Of a stretch of 64,000 nucleotides of DNA, positions 41,012-48,669 are shown piece after piece; position 1 is the stretch's first letter; every line of letters starts with the position of its first letter. Location: the NCBI GenBank assembly GCA_006969625.1, contig CP030885.1, positions 1,302,001-1,366,000 of the forward strand, read 5' to 3'. The translations under genes and the position numbers were made by a program. The DNA comes from Rhodospirillaceae bacterium (GTDB taxonomy: Bacteria; Pseudomonadota; Alphaproteobacteria; Kiloniellales; DSM-21159). The notes under the pieces are model-generated. The model saw only the letters and a program-made list of their open reading frames with translations, was not told the origin of the DNA and searched no databases.

Positions 41012-41157
41012 GGGGGTGTTTTTTGCTATAAAAAACGGTGTGAATTGTATTAGTAAACATAAGAATTATTCTATTTTTTTGTTTTTTAGCTCCTTCCGCT
41101 TGATCTTGCCGGTCGCGGTCATCGGCAGGCTGTCGAGGAATTCCACCTCGCGCGGGT

Positions 41158-41185
41158 TGTACAGAGAGGGTAATCGCCTGACAGT
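41158..41185. repeat. Left terminal inverted repeat of the IS481-type element
   Basis: Begins TGTACAGAGAGGGTAATCGC and aligns with the reverse complement of 42391-42418 at about 20 of 28 positions. Confidence 0.8.
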
Positions 41186-41201
41186 CCCGCCAGCGCTGGG
41201 G

Positions 41202-42269
41202 TCAGGCAGCTTTTGGTTCGGTTGAGCTCTCGGGTGTCTTCACCTCCTTCCTGGTTGGGGTCTTCGGCAGACCGTCCTTGAAGGCCTGGGCCGGGGTCCG
41301 GCCGTTCATCCCGCGGCCCTGGTGCGGGCGCTTGTGATTGTAGCCGTCCAGGTAGCTATCCAGCGCCGCCTGCATCTCCTCCACCGTGTCGAACCAGGTC
41401 CGCCGGCCCTCGACCCGAAAGTGCTCGTCCAGCAGCGTGCGGTGCAGGCGCTCCACGATCCCGTTCGATTGCGGCCGCTTCACACGTGTCGTGCGGTGCT
41501 CGATCTCCTCGAGCTGCAGGAACAGCTCGTAGGGATGCCGGTCCGGCCGCCCGCAGAACTCCCGGCCGTTGTCCGAGAGCACCACCTCGATCGTCGCATC
41601 CGCCGCCTCGAAGGTCGGCAGAACGTCGTTGTTCATCAGATGCACCGCCGTGATCGGCAGCTTGGATGTGTTCAGCCGCGCCCAGGCGTAGCGGCTGTGG
41701 CAGTCGATCGCCGTCTGCAGATAGATCCGGCCCACGCCCTTCAGCACGCCGACGAAGAAGGTGTCCACCGCCACCAGCGCGCCGGTGTGCGGCGCCTCGA
41801 TGTGACGCTCGCGGAACTCCGGCGAGAAGCGCTCCAGCAATCGGATCTGTTCGTCGCTGAGCGCGATCTTCTGCTCCGCCGTCGCCTTCTCCAGCCGCAG
41901 CAGGCGCTCGTGCTTGGTCAGCAGCCTGTGGCGCTGCCACACCCCGCGCACTCCGCCGGCCGATACCTGCAACCCGCGCAGCCGGAGCTCCTGCTCCACC
42001 CGCAACGCCCCGTGGCACGGATGTGCCAGCGCGTGATCCAGGATCGCCGTCTCGATCTCCGACGACACTCGGTTCGGATGCGGACCCCGCGCCCCTGGCA
42101 GCCGATCGATCAGGCCTTCGGCACCGTAGGTCTGGAAGTTCCGGCGGATCTCGTAGAACTGTTGGCGGCTGTAGCCCATCACCCGGCAGGCCCGGCTGAC
42201 GTTGTCCAACTCCTGCGCAAGCTCCAGCAACGACAGCTTGCGCCGTGCTACCTTCTCTTTCGTGGTCAT
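41202..42269 (-). CDS. IS481-family transposase
   Basis: A 355-residue transposase with an N-terminal helix-turn-helix (S-L-L-E-L-A-Q-E-L, R-Q-Q-F-Y-E-I-R-R-N-F) and an rve-type DDE core: the aspartates in A-V-D-T-F-F-V-G and V-L-S-D-N-G-R-E-F and the glutamate in N-G-I-V-E-R-L-H-R-T-L. G-Y-N-H-K-R-P-H-Q-G-R near the end is typical of IS481. The frame is uninterrupted, so the element may still be able to move. Confidence 0.94.
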   Translation of the reverse strand: MTTKEKVARRKLSLLELAQELDNVSRACRVMGYSRQQFYEIRRNFQTYGAEGLIDRLPGARGPHPNRVSSEIETAILDHALAHPCHGALRVEQELRLRGLQVSAGGVRGVWQRHRLLTKHERLLRLEKATAEQKIALSDEQIRLLERFSPEFRERHIEAPHTGALVAVDTFFVGVLKGVGRIYLQTAIDCHSRYAWARLNTSKLPITAVHLMNNDVLPTFEAADATIEVVLSDNGREFCGRPDRHPYELFLQLEEIEHRTTRVKRPQSNGIVERLHRTLLDEHFRVEGRRTWFDTVEEMQAALDSYLDGYNHKRPHQGRGMNGRTPAQAFKDGLPKTPTRKEVKTPESSTEPKAA

Positions 42270-42390
42270 CTCGTGCTCCTGAGGTCGAATGGGGGTCTAG
42301 CAACTCCATCCTGAACCCAGGCTGGCGGGGTGGCCACGCCCCTGAGGCGCGCACGACTCTTGACGGTCACGCGTCTCAGCGGCTCCACAA

Positions 42391-42418
42391 ACTGTCAGGG
42401 CAATACCGTCTCACCACA
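42391..42418. repeat. Right terminal inverted repeat of the IS481-type element
   Basis: Ends ...CTCACCACA; its reverse complement begins TGTGGTGAGACGG and shares CCTGACAGT with the left end. The target duplication CGCGGGT follows directly. Confidence 0.8.
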
Positions 42419-44044
42419 CGCGGGTATTCGTGGGCGGCCAGGCGGGTCTTCACGTAGTCCTGGATCTCGCGCTTGAGGGCGTCGGAGGGGCTGTGCCCCT
42501 CGGCGAGGACGACGAAGGCCTTGACCTTCTCGGTGCGCAGCGCGTCGGGCACGCCGACGGCGGCGGCGAGCGCGACGGCAGGGTGCCTGATCAGGCAGTC
42601 CTCGATCTCGCCCGGGCCGATGCGGTAGCCGCCGGAGGTGATCACGTCGTCGTCGCGCCCGACGAAGTGGAAGTAGCCTTCTTCGTCGAGGCAGGCCTGG
42701 TCGCCGGTCAGCAGCCAGTCGCCGAGGAACTTCTTGGCCGTCGCCTGAGGGTTGTTCCAGTAGCCGAGGAACATCACCGGGTCCGGCCGGCGCACGCCGA
42801 CGGTCCCCTGCGCGCCGGGCGGCAGCGGCTGGCCGTCGGGGCCGACGACGGCCAGGTCGTGGCCCGGCACCGCACGGCCCATGGCGCCCGGCTTCACCGG
42901 CATGAGCCCGGCGCAGTTGGCGACCACCAGGTTGCACTCGGTCTGGCCGTAGAACTCGTTGATCGTCACGCCGAAGGTCTCGCGCCCCCAGTCCAACAGC
43001 CCGGCGCCCAGCGTCTCGCCGCCGGAGCCGATCGAGCGGAACTTCAGGTCATAGCGTTCGGCCGGCCGCTTGACGGCGCGCAGCATCTTCAGCGCGGTCG
43101 GCGGCAGGAAGGCGTTGCGCACGCCGTAGCGGGCCATTAGGTCGAAGGCCGCCTCCGGCTCGAACTTGGCGAAGCGGTGGGCCAGCACCGGCACGCCGTG
43201 GTGCAGGCTGGGCAGCAGCACGTCGAGCAGCCCGCCGATCCAGGCCCAGTCGGCCGGCGTCCAGAAGAGGTCGCCCGGCTTGGGGAACAGCTCCTGCGGC
43301 ATCTCCACGCCCGGCAGGTGGCCGAGCAGCACCCGGTGGCCGTGCAGCGCGCCCTTGGGCGGGCCGGTGGTGCCGGAGGTGTAGATGAGGATGGCGGGGT
43401 CGTCCGGTGCGGTGTCGGCCGGCGCAAAGCTGTCCGCGGCGCGCTCCAGCAGGGTCGTCCAATCCTCGGCGCCCTCCTCCGGACCGTCGATGCAGACGAC
43501 GGTGGTCAGCTCGGGCAGGCGCTCGCGGATGGCGGCGATCTTCGCCAGCCCGGCACGGTCGGTGATCAACGCCCGGGCGCCGCTGTCCGAGAGCCGGAAC
43601 TCCAGCGCCTCCTCGCCGAACAGCACGAAGAGCGGGATGGAGACGGCGCCGAGCTTGAGGATGCCCAGATGGGCGACCGCCGTCTCCGGCCCCTGGGCCA
43701 GCAGCACGCCGACGCGATCGCCGCGCGCCACGCCAAGGCCGGCCAAAGCGTTGGCCAGGCTGTTGGACAGGGCCTTCAGTTCGTCGAAGGAATAGTCGCG
43801 CCGGCCACCGTCGTGGGTATGGTGGATCAGCGCCGGACGACCGCTGCCGTCCGCCCACTTGTCGCAGGCGTCGACGCCGATGTTGTAGCGCGCCGGGATG
43901 TCCCAGGCGAAACGGCGGACCAACTCGTCATAGGTGCCGGCCGACGGCAGCATCGCGCATCCTCCCCGGGTTCCGCTCCGGTTTGCCGGAGTCGTCCGCG
44001 GGTGAGGATGCGGGCTTTGCCGTGTCAGGCCAAGGGCCTGCCGC

Positions 44045-44548
44045 CTATTTCCCGCCGCCGAGCAGGCGGTCGAGGCTGAGCTTGCCGGGGCCGGCGGCGA
44101 TCAGGATCGCGAAGATCAGCATCCAGAGGTAGTGGGAGGGATGGGCGATGCCGTTCTCCATGCCCTGTGGCGTCGCCGCCACCACCCACTGGATGGTCAT
44201 GGTCATGACCAGCAGGCCGGCGGCCGACAGACGGCCGAGCAGACCGAGGGCCAGCAGGACCGCCAGGGACAGCTCGCCGACGGTGGTGACCGGCGCGGCG
44301 AGGGACGCCGGCAGGAAGGGCACGGGGTGGATGCTCTCGAACAGGAAGCCCTGGCTGCCCCAGTTGGTCACCCGGCTCCAGCCGGCGTCGAAGAAGATCT
44401 TGGCCATCCACAGCCGGGCGACCAGCAGGACGAGCGGCTGCGCGTAGGCTTCCAGCGCCTGGCGGATCGGCTCGCCCTTGGCATAGAGGCTGGCGAGCGG
44501 GGCGCCGCCGCTGCCGGAGGTGCGCGGATTGGTCGATGACAGCGACAT
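44045..44548 (-). CDS. DoxX-family membrane protein of the bufferin operon
   Basis: A 167-residue protein with four hydrophobic segments (starting at about 40, 80, 105 and 140) and the DoxX start V-A-R-L-W-M-A-K-I-F-F-D-A-G-W-S-R. DoxX-like proteins are frequent last genes of DUF692/DUF2063 (bufferin) operons, where they are named BufD/HvfD; the function is unclear, possibly quinone- or thiol-linked. GGGAGAGG precedes the ATG, and the gene follows bufC by 32 bases. Confidence 0.88.
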   Translation of the reverse strand: MSLSSTNPRTSGSGGAPLASLYAKGEPIRQALEAYAQPLVLLVARLWMAKIFFDAGWSRVTNWGSQGFLFESIHPVPFLPASLAAPVTTVGELSLAVLLALGLLGRLSAAGLLVMTMTIQWVVAATPQGMENGIAHPSHYLWMLIFAILIAAGPGKLSLDRLLGGGK

Positions 44549-44580
44549 GATCGCCTCTCCCGGAAGCTGGAGGTCGTGAG

Positions 44581-45333
44581 CTAGAGGTCGCGCGGGACGG
44601 TGAAGGTGGCCCGCGTCAGGTGATCGGCGAGGGCGCCCTGCAGGTCGAAGTCGGCCTCCGCGGCCAGCGCCGCCTCGGCGGCCTCGGCGAGGGGCGCGCC
44701 GGCGGCGCAGGCGCGCAGCAGTGCCGCGTCGCCGGCGCTGCACGGGCGCTGCAGGATCGCCCCCTCGGCGCTGCGGGTGACCAGCACGCTCTGAGCGCCG
44801 GCCGCGACGCCGCGGCCCAGGCGCTCGGCCTCCCACAGCCGCTGGATCGCGAAGGCGCTTTCGACCAGCCGGGTCGCGGGGTGGAGCGGCAGCGCCAGCA
44901 GGCCCAGATGCTCCAACGGAACGCCCTCCAGGCTGCGGCCGCTCAGGATCTCGGCATCGGTCGCGAACAGCGCCACGTTGCGCGCCCACTCCAGTCGCGC
45001 CAGGTCGGGCAGGAAGGCATAGCCGGAGGTGTGGGGGAAGACTGCCAAAAAGTCGGCCATCTCGGCGCCGTAGCTCGACAGGTGCGCGCGGCGCGGCGGG
45101 TGCGCGGCGACGAAGGCGCGCGCCAGCAGCTTGAAGTTCTCCGGCGTCAGCAGCCGCTCCAGTGCCGGGTAGGCGGCCGCCAGCACACTCGTCAGCGAGG
45201 CCTGGACCGTGTTGCGGTGGACGGCGACGCACCGCTCGGGCGGGAGCGGGCCGTCGGCGAGGAAGGCGGCGGCCTCGGCCAGCTCGCCGGTCAGCACGGC
45301 TCGGCGAAAGCTGCGCTGCATCTCAGCCAGCAT
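44581..45333 (-). CDS. bufC: BufC/HvfC family protein (DUF2063), RiPP maturation partner
   Basis: A 250-residue protein. The N-terminal DUF2063 region shows [10 protein letters not shown] and A-Y-P-A-L-E-R-L-L, with [11 protein letters not shown] and D-L-A-R-L-E-W-A further on. In bufferin and methanobactin-like systems this partner delivers the precursor peptide to the DUF692 enzyme. Its start overlaps the bufB stop by 11 bases, so the two are coupled. Confidence 0.88.
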   Translation of the reverse strand: MLAEMQRSFRRAVLTGELAEAAAFLADGPLPPERCVAVHRNTVQASLTSVLAAAYPALERLLTPENFKLLARAFVAAHPPRRAHLSSYGAEMADFLAVFPHTSGYAFLPDLARLEWARNVALFATDAEILSGRSLEGVPLEHLGLLALPLHPATRLVESAFAIQRLWEAERLGRGVAAGAQSVLVTRSAEGAILQRPCSAGDAALLRACAAGAPLAEAAEAALAAEADFDLQGALADHLTRATFTVPRDL

Positions 45334-46261
45334 GGCGGCGCTCCCCGGCCGGCCAGGAGCTCAGCAGGACGTGTTGGGCGTGGGCCGCTTCGCCCAGCAG
45401 CACCTCAAGGGCGGGCACTGCGGTATCCCACTCGACCAGCACCGGCACCGGCCCGCTGAGCGCCAGGGCTGCCGCCAGCAGCTCCCACACGCCGTCCGCG
45501 ACGCGACTGCCGTGGTCGTCGATCAGCAGGCGCTGCCCGTCTACCTCCGTCTCGGCGTGGCCGGCGACGTGGATCTCGCCGACCGCTTCGGCCGGTAGGG
45601 CCTCCAGGTAGGCATGCGGGTCGAAACCATGGTTGGCGGCGCTGACGAAGACGTTGTTGACGTCGAGCAGCAGGCCGCAGCCGGTGCGCCGGACGGTCTC
45701 GCTCAGGAACTCCGGCTCGCTCATCTCCGCTGCGGCGAACTGCAGGTAGGTGGAGGGGTTCTCGACCAGAATGCGCCGGCCGAAGGCCTCCTGGGCCCGG
45801 TCGACGTTGCGGCACAGCACCTCCAGCGCCTCGCGCGTGTAGGGGAGCGGCAGCAGGTCGTTGAGATAATCGCCTTCGGCGACGGACCAGGCGACGTGCT
45901 CGGAGATCAGGCCCGGTTCGATCTCGGCGAAGAGATCGCGCAGGCGCGCCAGATGGGTGTCGTCCAGCCCGTCGGCCGAACCCAGCGACAGGCCGACCCC
46001 GTGGCAGGAGACGGGATAGTCAGCGCGGATGCGCCGCAGCGCCTCGCGCCGCGGGCCACCGGCGGCGAGGAAATTCTCCGAATGCACCTCGAGCCAAGCG
46101 ACAGCGGGCCGGCCCTCCAGGAAGGCGGGCAGGTGCGGATGGCGCAGTCCGATCCCAGCGGCGGCCGGAACGCCGCCGGGCCCGTCGAACCGCCCCGGGG
46201 CAGGAAGGGCCGACCGTAGCGGCTGCAGCCTCGGTTCGGCTTGGCTGGTGGCGACGGTCAT
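45323..46261 (-). CDS. bufB: BufB, DUF692 multinuclear-iron oxidase
   Basis: A 312-residue TIM-barrel enzyme of the DUF692/MbnB family. It begins with G-I-G-L-R-H-P-H and continues with [43 protein letters not shown] and E-I-H-V-A-G-H; the His/Glu/Asp residues bind two or three iron ions. These enzymes oxidise cysteines of a precursor peptide to thiooxazole or oxazolone-thioamide groups that bind copper. The precursor gene bufA lies 55 bases upstream. Confidence 0.92.
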   Translation of the reverse strand: MTVATSQAEPRLQPLRSALPAPGRFDGPGGVPAAAGIGLRHPHLPAFLEGRPAVAWLEVHSENFLAAGGPRREALRRIRADYPVSCHGVGLSLGSADGLDDTHLARLRDLFAEIEPGLISEHVAWSVAEGDYLNDLLPLPYTREALEVLCRNVDRAQEAFGRRILVENPSTYLQFAAAEMSEPEFLSETVRRTGCGLLLDVNNVFVSAANHGFDPHAYLEALPAEAVGEIHVAGHAETEVDGQRLLIDDHGSRVADGVWELLAAALALSGPVPVLVEWDTAVPALEVLLGEAAHAQHVLLSSWPAGERRHAG

Positions 46262-46316
46262 GGAGGTTGGCCCTCCCTGCCTGCGGGACACGGGTCTTCG
46301 GCTGACGTGGCCGCGC

Positions 46317-46613
46317 TTAGCCGGCCTTCTCCGGGTTGACGCCCTCGAACGGCTCCGTCTGGCCGCCCATCTCGGTGCAGGCCTCGGCGGTCTCGACCGC
46401 CTTCCAGTCGCCGCCGTGGTAGTCGACGCTGGACTGGCCGGCGCACGAGTGGGTGCCGGCGGCGTTGGCGCAGTCGTTCTCGCCAGCCTTGGCGACGCCG
46501 TAGCACTTGACGCCGGCGGCCTCGGCGGTCGGGGCCATCGCCAGGCCGCTGACGGCGACGGCGCCGGCCAGGGCCAGCGCGGCGGTGGCGGCGGACAGCT
46601 TCTTCTCGAACAT
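46317..46613 (-). CDS. bufA: Bufferin precursor peptide (DUF2282, BufA)
   Basis: A 98-residue secreted peptide: a Sec-type signal (K-K-L-S then Ala/Leu-rich, with a likely cut after A-E-A near residue 32) followed by a short mature part with four cysteines, C37, C48, C57 and C79, in [13 protein letters not shown] and H-S-C-A-G. This is the bufferin pattern; two central cysteines become copper-chelating thiooxazoles after modification by BufB/BufC. GAGAGGAG lies upstream of the ATG. It is the first gene of the bufA-bufB-bufC-doxX unit. Confidence 0.92.
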   Translation of the reverse strand: MFEKKLSAATAALALAGAVAVSGLAMAPTAEAAGVKCYGVAKAGENDCANAAGTHSCAGQSSVDYHGGDWKAVETAEACTEMGGQTEPFEGVNPEKAG

Positions 46614-46934
46614 CGGGTGAATCTCCTCTCGCGGTGTCGGTGTCTCCCGGGCCGGTCCCGTAGGTCGGGCCGGCCCCGCGCCCGGCGGGCGTGCCCCGGT
46701 GCGCTGAGGCAAAAGGTGACGATGGCCGGGCGGCGACGCGAATCACGTCGCTTCACGAAACCGTTGATCCGCGGAGAGCGTTTTCCGAGGCGCCATCGTG
46801 GACCGGTTGTCCTCGCGACGGCAGAGGCTTGACCTAGGTCACGCAGGGCAGGGGCGGGCTCGGCTATCGTCGGGGACGGGCTGACGGCAGGGCAGGTTTC
46901 ACGCTTGGCAACCGCCATCGAAGGAGCATGCGAG
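46614..46934. other. Divergent promoter region between bufA and hsp20
   Basis: 321 bases. On the plus strand it holds the hsp20 promoter described separately. On the minus strand I could not identify promoter hexamers or a metal-regulator site for the bufferin operon with any confidence. Confidence 0.4.
46829..46870 (+). promoter_or_regulatory. FNR/FixK-type promoter of hsp20
   Basis: TTGACCTAGGTCAC (46829-46842) matches TTGAY-N4-RTCAA except for the last base. TATCGT (46865-46870) starts 22 bases after the box; the expected +1 near 46877 puts the box centre at -41.5, the class II activator position. The same geometry recurs at 47524. Confidence 0.6.
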
Positions 46935-47480
46935 ATGAGCGCATCGGAAACGAACCCCAACAGCGACGTGTCACGCAAGCCGGCCGAGGCGCCGGCGCAC
47001 ACGGCGGCCGGCGGCATGGTCCATCCGCTCGCCCGGCTGCGCGGAGAGATGGACCGTCTGTTCGACGAGATGCTTGGCGGCCGGCGTTGGCCGATGTCTT
47101 TGGTCGAGGACTTGGGCCGGCCCGCGCCGTCGAGCGGCAACGGCCTGCTGGAGGTGAAGACCGACGTCAGCGAGACCGAGGACGCCATCGAGATCGTCGC
47201 CGAAATGCCGGGCGTCGCCGAGGAGGATATCGGGATCGAGCTGTCCGGGGAGCTGCTGACCATCAAGGGCGAGAAGAAGCAGGAGACGGAGGAGAAGAAG
47301 AAGGACTACTACCGCTGCGAACGCAGCTTCGGCTCCTTCCAGCGCAGCTTCGCCGTGCCGCCCAGCGTCGACCGCGACGCCATCGCCGCCGACTTCGACA
47401 AGGGCGTGCTGCACGTCACCATGCCCAAGAAGCCGGAAGCCAAGGGGCAGGCGAAGAAGATTCCTTTGGGTCGGAAGTAG
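46935..47480 (+). CDS. Small heat shock protein Hsp20
   Basis: A 181-residue alpha-crystallin-type chaperone. The N-terminal arm contains [15 protein letters not shown], and the crystallin domain (about 65-165) includes [10 protein letters not shown], the [10 protein letters not shown] strand and [13 protein letters not shown]. It holds unfolding proteins in oligomeric cages without ATP. AGGAG lies 8 bases before ATG 46935. An FNR/FixK-type promoter rather than a visible heat-shock promoter precedes it, which suggests induction at low oxygen. Confidence 0.95.
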   Translation: MSASETNPNSDVSRKPAEAPAHTAAGGMVHPLARLRGEMDRLFDEMLGGRRWPMSLVEDLGRPAPSSGNGLLEVKTDVSETEDAIEIVAEMPGVAEEDIGIELSGELLTIKGEKKQETEEKKKDYYRCERSFGSFQRSFAVPPSVDRDAIAADFDKGVLHVTMPKKPEAKGQAKKIPLGRK

Positions 47481-47523
47481 CGGAGAGGCCGCGCGGGAAA
47501 CAACGGCAATGCACCGGAGTTTT

Positions 47524-47565
47524 TTGATTTACGTCAAGGACACGGTGCGCCGATCGCCGTAGTTT
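47524..47565 (+). promoter_or_regulatory. FNR/FixK-type promoter downstream of hsp20
   Basis: TTGATTTACGTCAA (47524-47537) fits TTGAY-N4-RTCAA perfectly. TAGTTT (47560-47565) begins 22 bases after the box, the identical spacing seen at the hsp20 promoter, so a start near 47572 would place the box at -41.5. No plus-strand coding gene follows. Confidence 0.6.
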
Positions 47566-47571
47566 CTAACC

Positions 47572-47638
47572 ATCGATAGCGACCCTCCCAACCCCTCTTG
47601 CCCGGCTTCGTTCTCCCTGGCGAAGCCGGGATTTCTTT
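47572..47638 (+). ncRNA. Candidate FNR-dependent small RNA with C-rich anti-Shine-Dalgarno motifs
   Basis: A transcript from about 47572 to the terminator would be about 67 bases. Its 5' half is unstructured and carries GACCCTCCCAACCCCTC, and the terminator loop is TTCTCCCTGG; three CUCC-type motifs in single-stranded positions resemble the C-rich loops of alphaproteobacterial sRNAs that pair with ribosome sites. It lies between convergent genes, where no leader function is possible. Promoter and terminator are seen; transcription is inferred. Confidence 0.5.
47601..47638 (+). terminator. Rho-independent terminator
   Basis: CCCGGCTTCG pairs perfectly with CGAAGCCGGG across a 10-base loop, followed by ATTTCTTT. 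The T-run is only on the plus strand, so it ends transcription from hsp20 and/or the candidate sRNA. Confidence 0.8.
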
Positions 47639-47661
47639 GTCGAGACGCGCTTCGTAGGGAC

Positions 47662-48669
47662 TCAGGCCGCGATGGTCGTGCCTAGTCCCGCTGTTGCGGC
47701 CAGCTTGCGCGCGTGGGTCGCGATGGCGGTGTCCTGCGCTCCGGTGCCGGTCAGGTCGCAGATCGTCACCTCCTCCGGACCACGGCGCCCTGCGGCGGCT
47801 CCGGTCACGATGGCGCCCAGCTCCAGCGGCTCGCCGCCGGTCCACAGCCCCGCCGCCTTGGCGCTGCGCAACTCGCCCAGGACTTCGCACTGGCTCACCC
47901 GGTCGCAGACAGTGCGGTCGGCGGCGCTCAGCGCGCGCGGATCGATCTCGTTCTTCTCCCCCTGGTCCGAGCCCATGGCCGTGACGTGCAAGCCGGGATG
48001 CAGCCAGTCGGCGGACAGGATCGGCCGGCGCGCCGGCGTCGTGGTGACGACGAGCTGGCTGGCGGCGACCAGCGCCGCCGGATCCGGCTCCGCCCGCGCC
48101 TCGACTCCCAGGCGCGCCGCCAGATCGGCGGCGCAGGCCCGTGCCTTGGCGGAATCCCGACCCCAAACCAGCACCCGGCGGAACGGGCGGACCAGGTGCA
48201 CCGCCTGCATCTGCAAACGCGCCTGCACGCCGGTGCCGAGCACGCCTGCGGTCTCCACGCTGGCCGGCGCCAGGTGCCTGGCCGCCACAGCGCCGGCGGC
48301 GGCGGTGCGCACGTCGGTCAGGTAGCCGTTGTCGAGGAACAGGGCCTCGACCAGCCCGGTGCGCGCCGAGAACAGGATCATCAGGCCGTTCAGGCTGGGC
48401 AGGCCCAGCTTTGGGTTGTCGAAGAAGCCGGGGCTGACTTTGATGGCGAAGCCTGACATGCCGGGGATGTAGGCGGTCTTCACGTCGACCTCGCCGTTGG
48501 CCTCCGGGATCGCCATGGAGAGGATCGGCGGCATCGCAACATCTCCACCGGCAAGCGCGGCGAAGGCTTCCTCCACCACCTCGACGGCGGCCAGGTCCAG
48601 CGGCACGGCGCGCCGCAGCTCGGCCTCGGCGACGACGCGGATCGATCGCCTCGGGGCGTCAGGCGGCAT
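47662..48669 (-). CDS. eutC: Ornithine cyclodeaminase-family protein, EutC-like (ectoine utilisation)
   Basis: A 335-residue mu-crystallin/ornithine cyclodeaminase-fold protein with V-L-G-T-G-V-Q-A-R-L-Q (NAD-binding loop), D-V-R-T-A-A-A-G-A and V-T-A-M-G-S-D. Pairing with a threonine dehydratase-like gene and with asnC-ssd-aminotransferase matches the eutB-eutC genes of ectoine/hydroxyectoine catabolic clusters. Homologues act as imine or iminosuccinate reductases, so deamination of 3-hydroxyaspartate-type intermediates is an alternative role. Its start overlaps eutB by 11 bases. Confidence 0.83.
   Translation of the reverse strand: MPPDAPRRSIRVVAEAELRRAVPLDLAAVEVVEEAFAALAGGDVAMPPILSMAIPEANGEVDVKTAYIPGMSGFAIKVSPGFFDNPKLGLPSLNGLMILFSARTGLVEALFLDNGYLTDVRTAAAGAVAARHLAPASVETAGVLGTGVQARLQMQAVHLVRPFRRVLVWGRDSAKARACAADLAARLGVEARAEPDPAALVAASQLVVTTTPARRPILSADWLHPGLHVTAMGSDQGEKNEIDPRALSAADRTVCDRVSQCEVLGELRSAKAAGLWTGGEPLELGAIVTGAAAGRRGPEEVTICDLTGTGAQDTAIATHARKLAATAGLGTTIAA

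Larger units (their letters stand above)
39240..41090. other. AT-rich genomic island of two genes
   Basis: From just after the pcs stop codon to the last intact codons of the acyl-CoA synthetase remnant, base composition drops sharply (about 40-45% G+C by eye against about 70% around it). The edges carry A-rich/T-rich tracts that look like mirror images (GCAAAAACAAATAAA near 39242; GTTTTTTAGC at 41081-41090), possibly inverted ends but low in complexity. No integrase is inside. It holds the dioxygenase and HEPN-like genes and little else. Confidence 0.75.
41158..42418 (-). mobile_element. IS481-type insertion sequence, complete
   Basis: A 1261-base element with 5'-TGT ends and imperfect terminal inverted repeats of about 28 bases (both contain CCTGACAGT). 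It is flanked by the direct repeat CGCGGGT (41151-41157 and 42419-42425), the duplicated target site. One transposase gene fills it. The clean ends and intact gene suggest a fairly recent insertion. Confidence 0.92.
41066..43953 (-). pseudogene. Acyl-CoA synthetase (AMP-forming), disrupted by IS insertion
   Basis: The 5' part (43953 to 42419) encodes 512 native residues of an acyl-CoA/acetyl-CoA synthetase-like ligase with Y-T-S-G-T-T-G-P-P-K-G and Y-G-Q-T-E; it then runs 13 codons into the insertion sequence and stops at 42376. The lost C-terminus is found beyond the element at 41157-41066 on the same strand: E-V-E-F-L-D-S-L-P-M-T-A-T-G-K-I-K-R-K-E-L. Removing the element and one target copy restores the frame exactly (A-A-H-E-Y-P-R-E-V-E-F). 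The missing part contains the catalytic lysine of T-G-K-I-K, so the truncated protein should not adenylate. GGGGAGG precedes the start. Confidence 0.92.

Noticed and set aside
40989..41225. Small plus-strand frame after the HEPN-like gene
   Set aside because: It crosses the island edge, the antisense of the synthetase remnant and the insertion-sequence end; no natural gene would span these junctions.
46741..46800. ECF/EcfG-type promoter for the bufferin operon (GGAAAAC...CGGTT on the minus strand)
   Set aside because: Both elements deviate from the consensus and the spacing is off; not enough to annotate.
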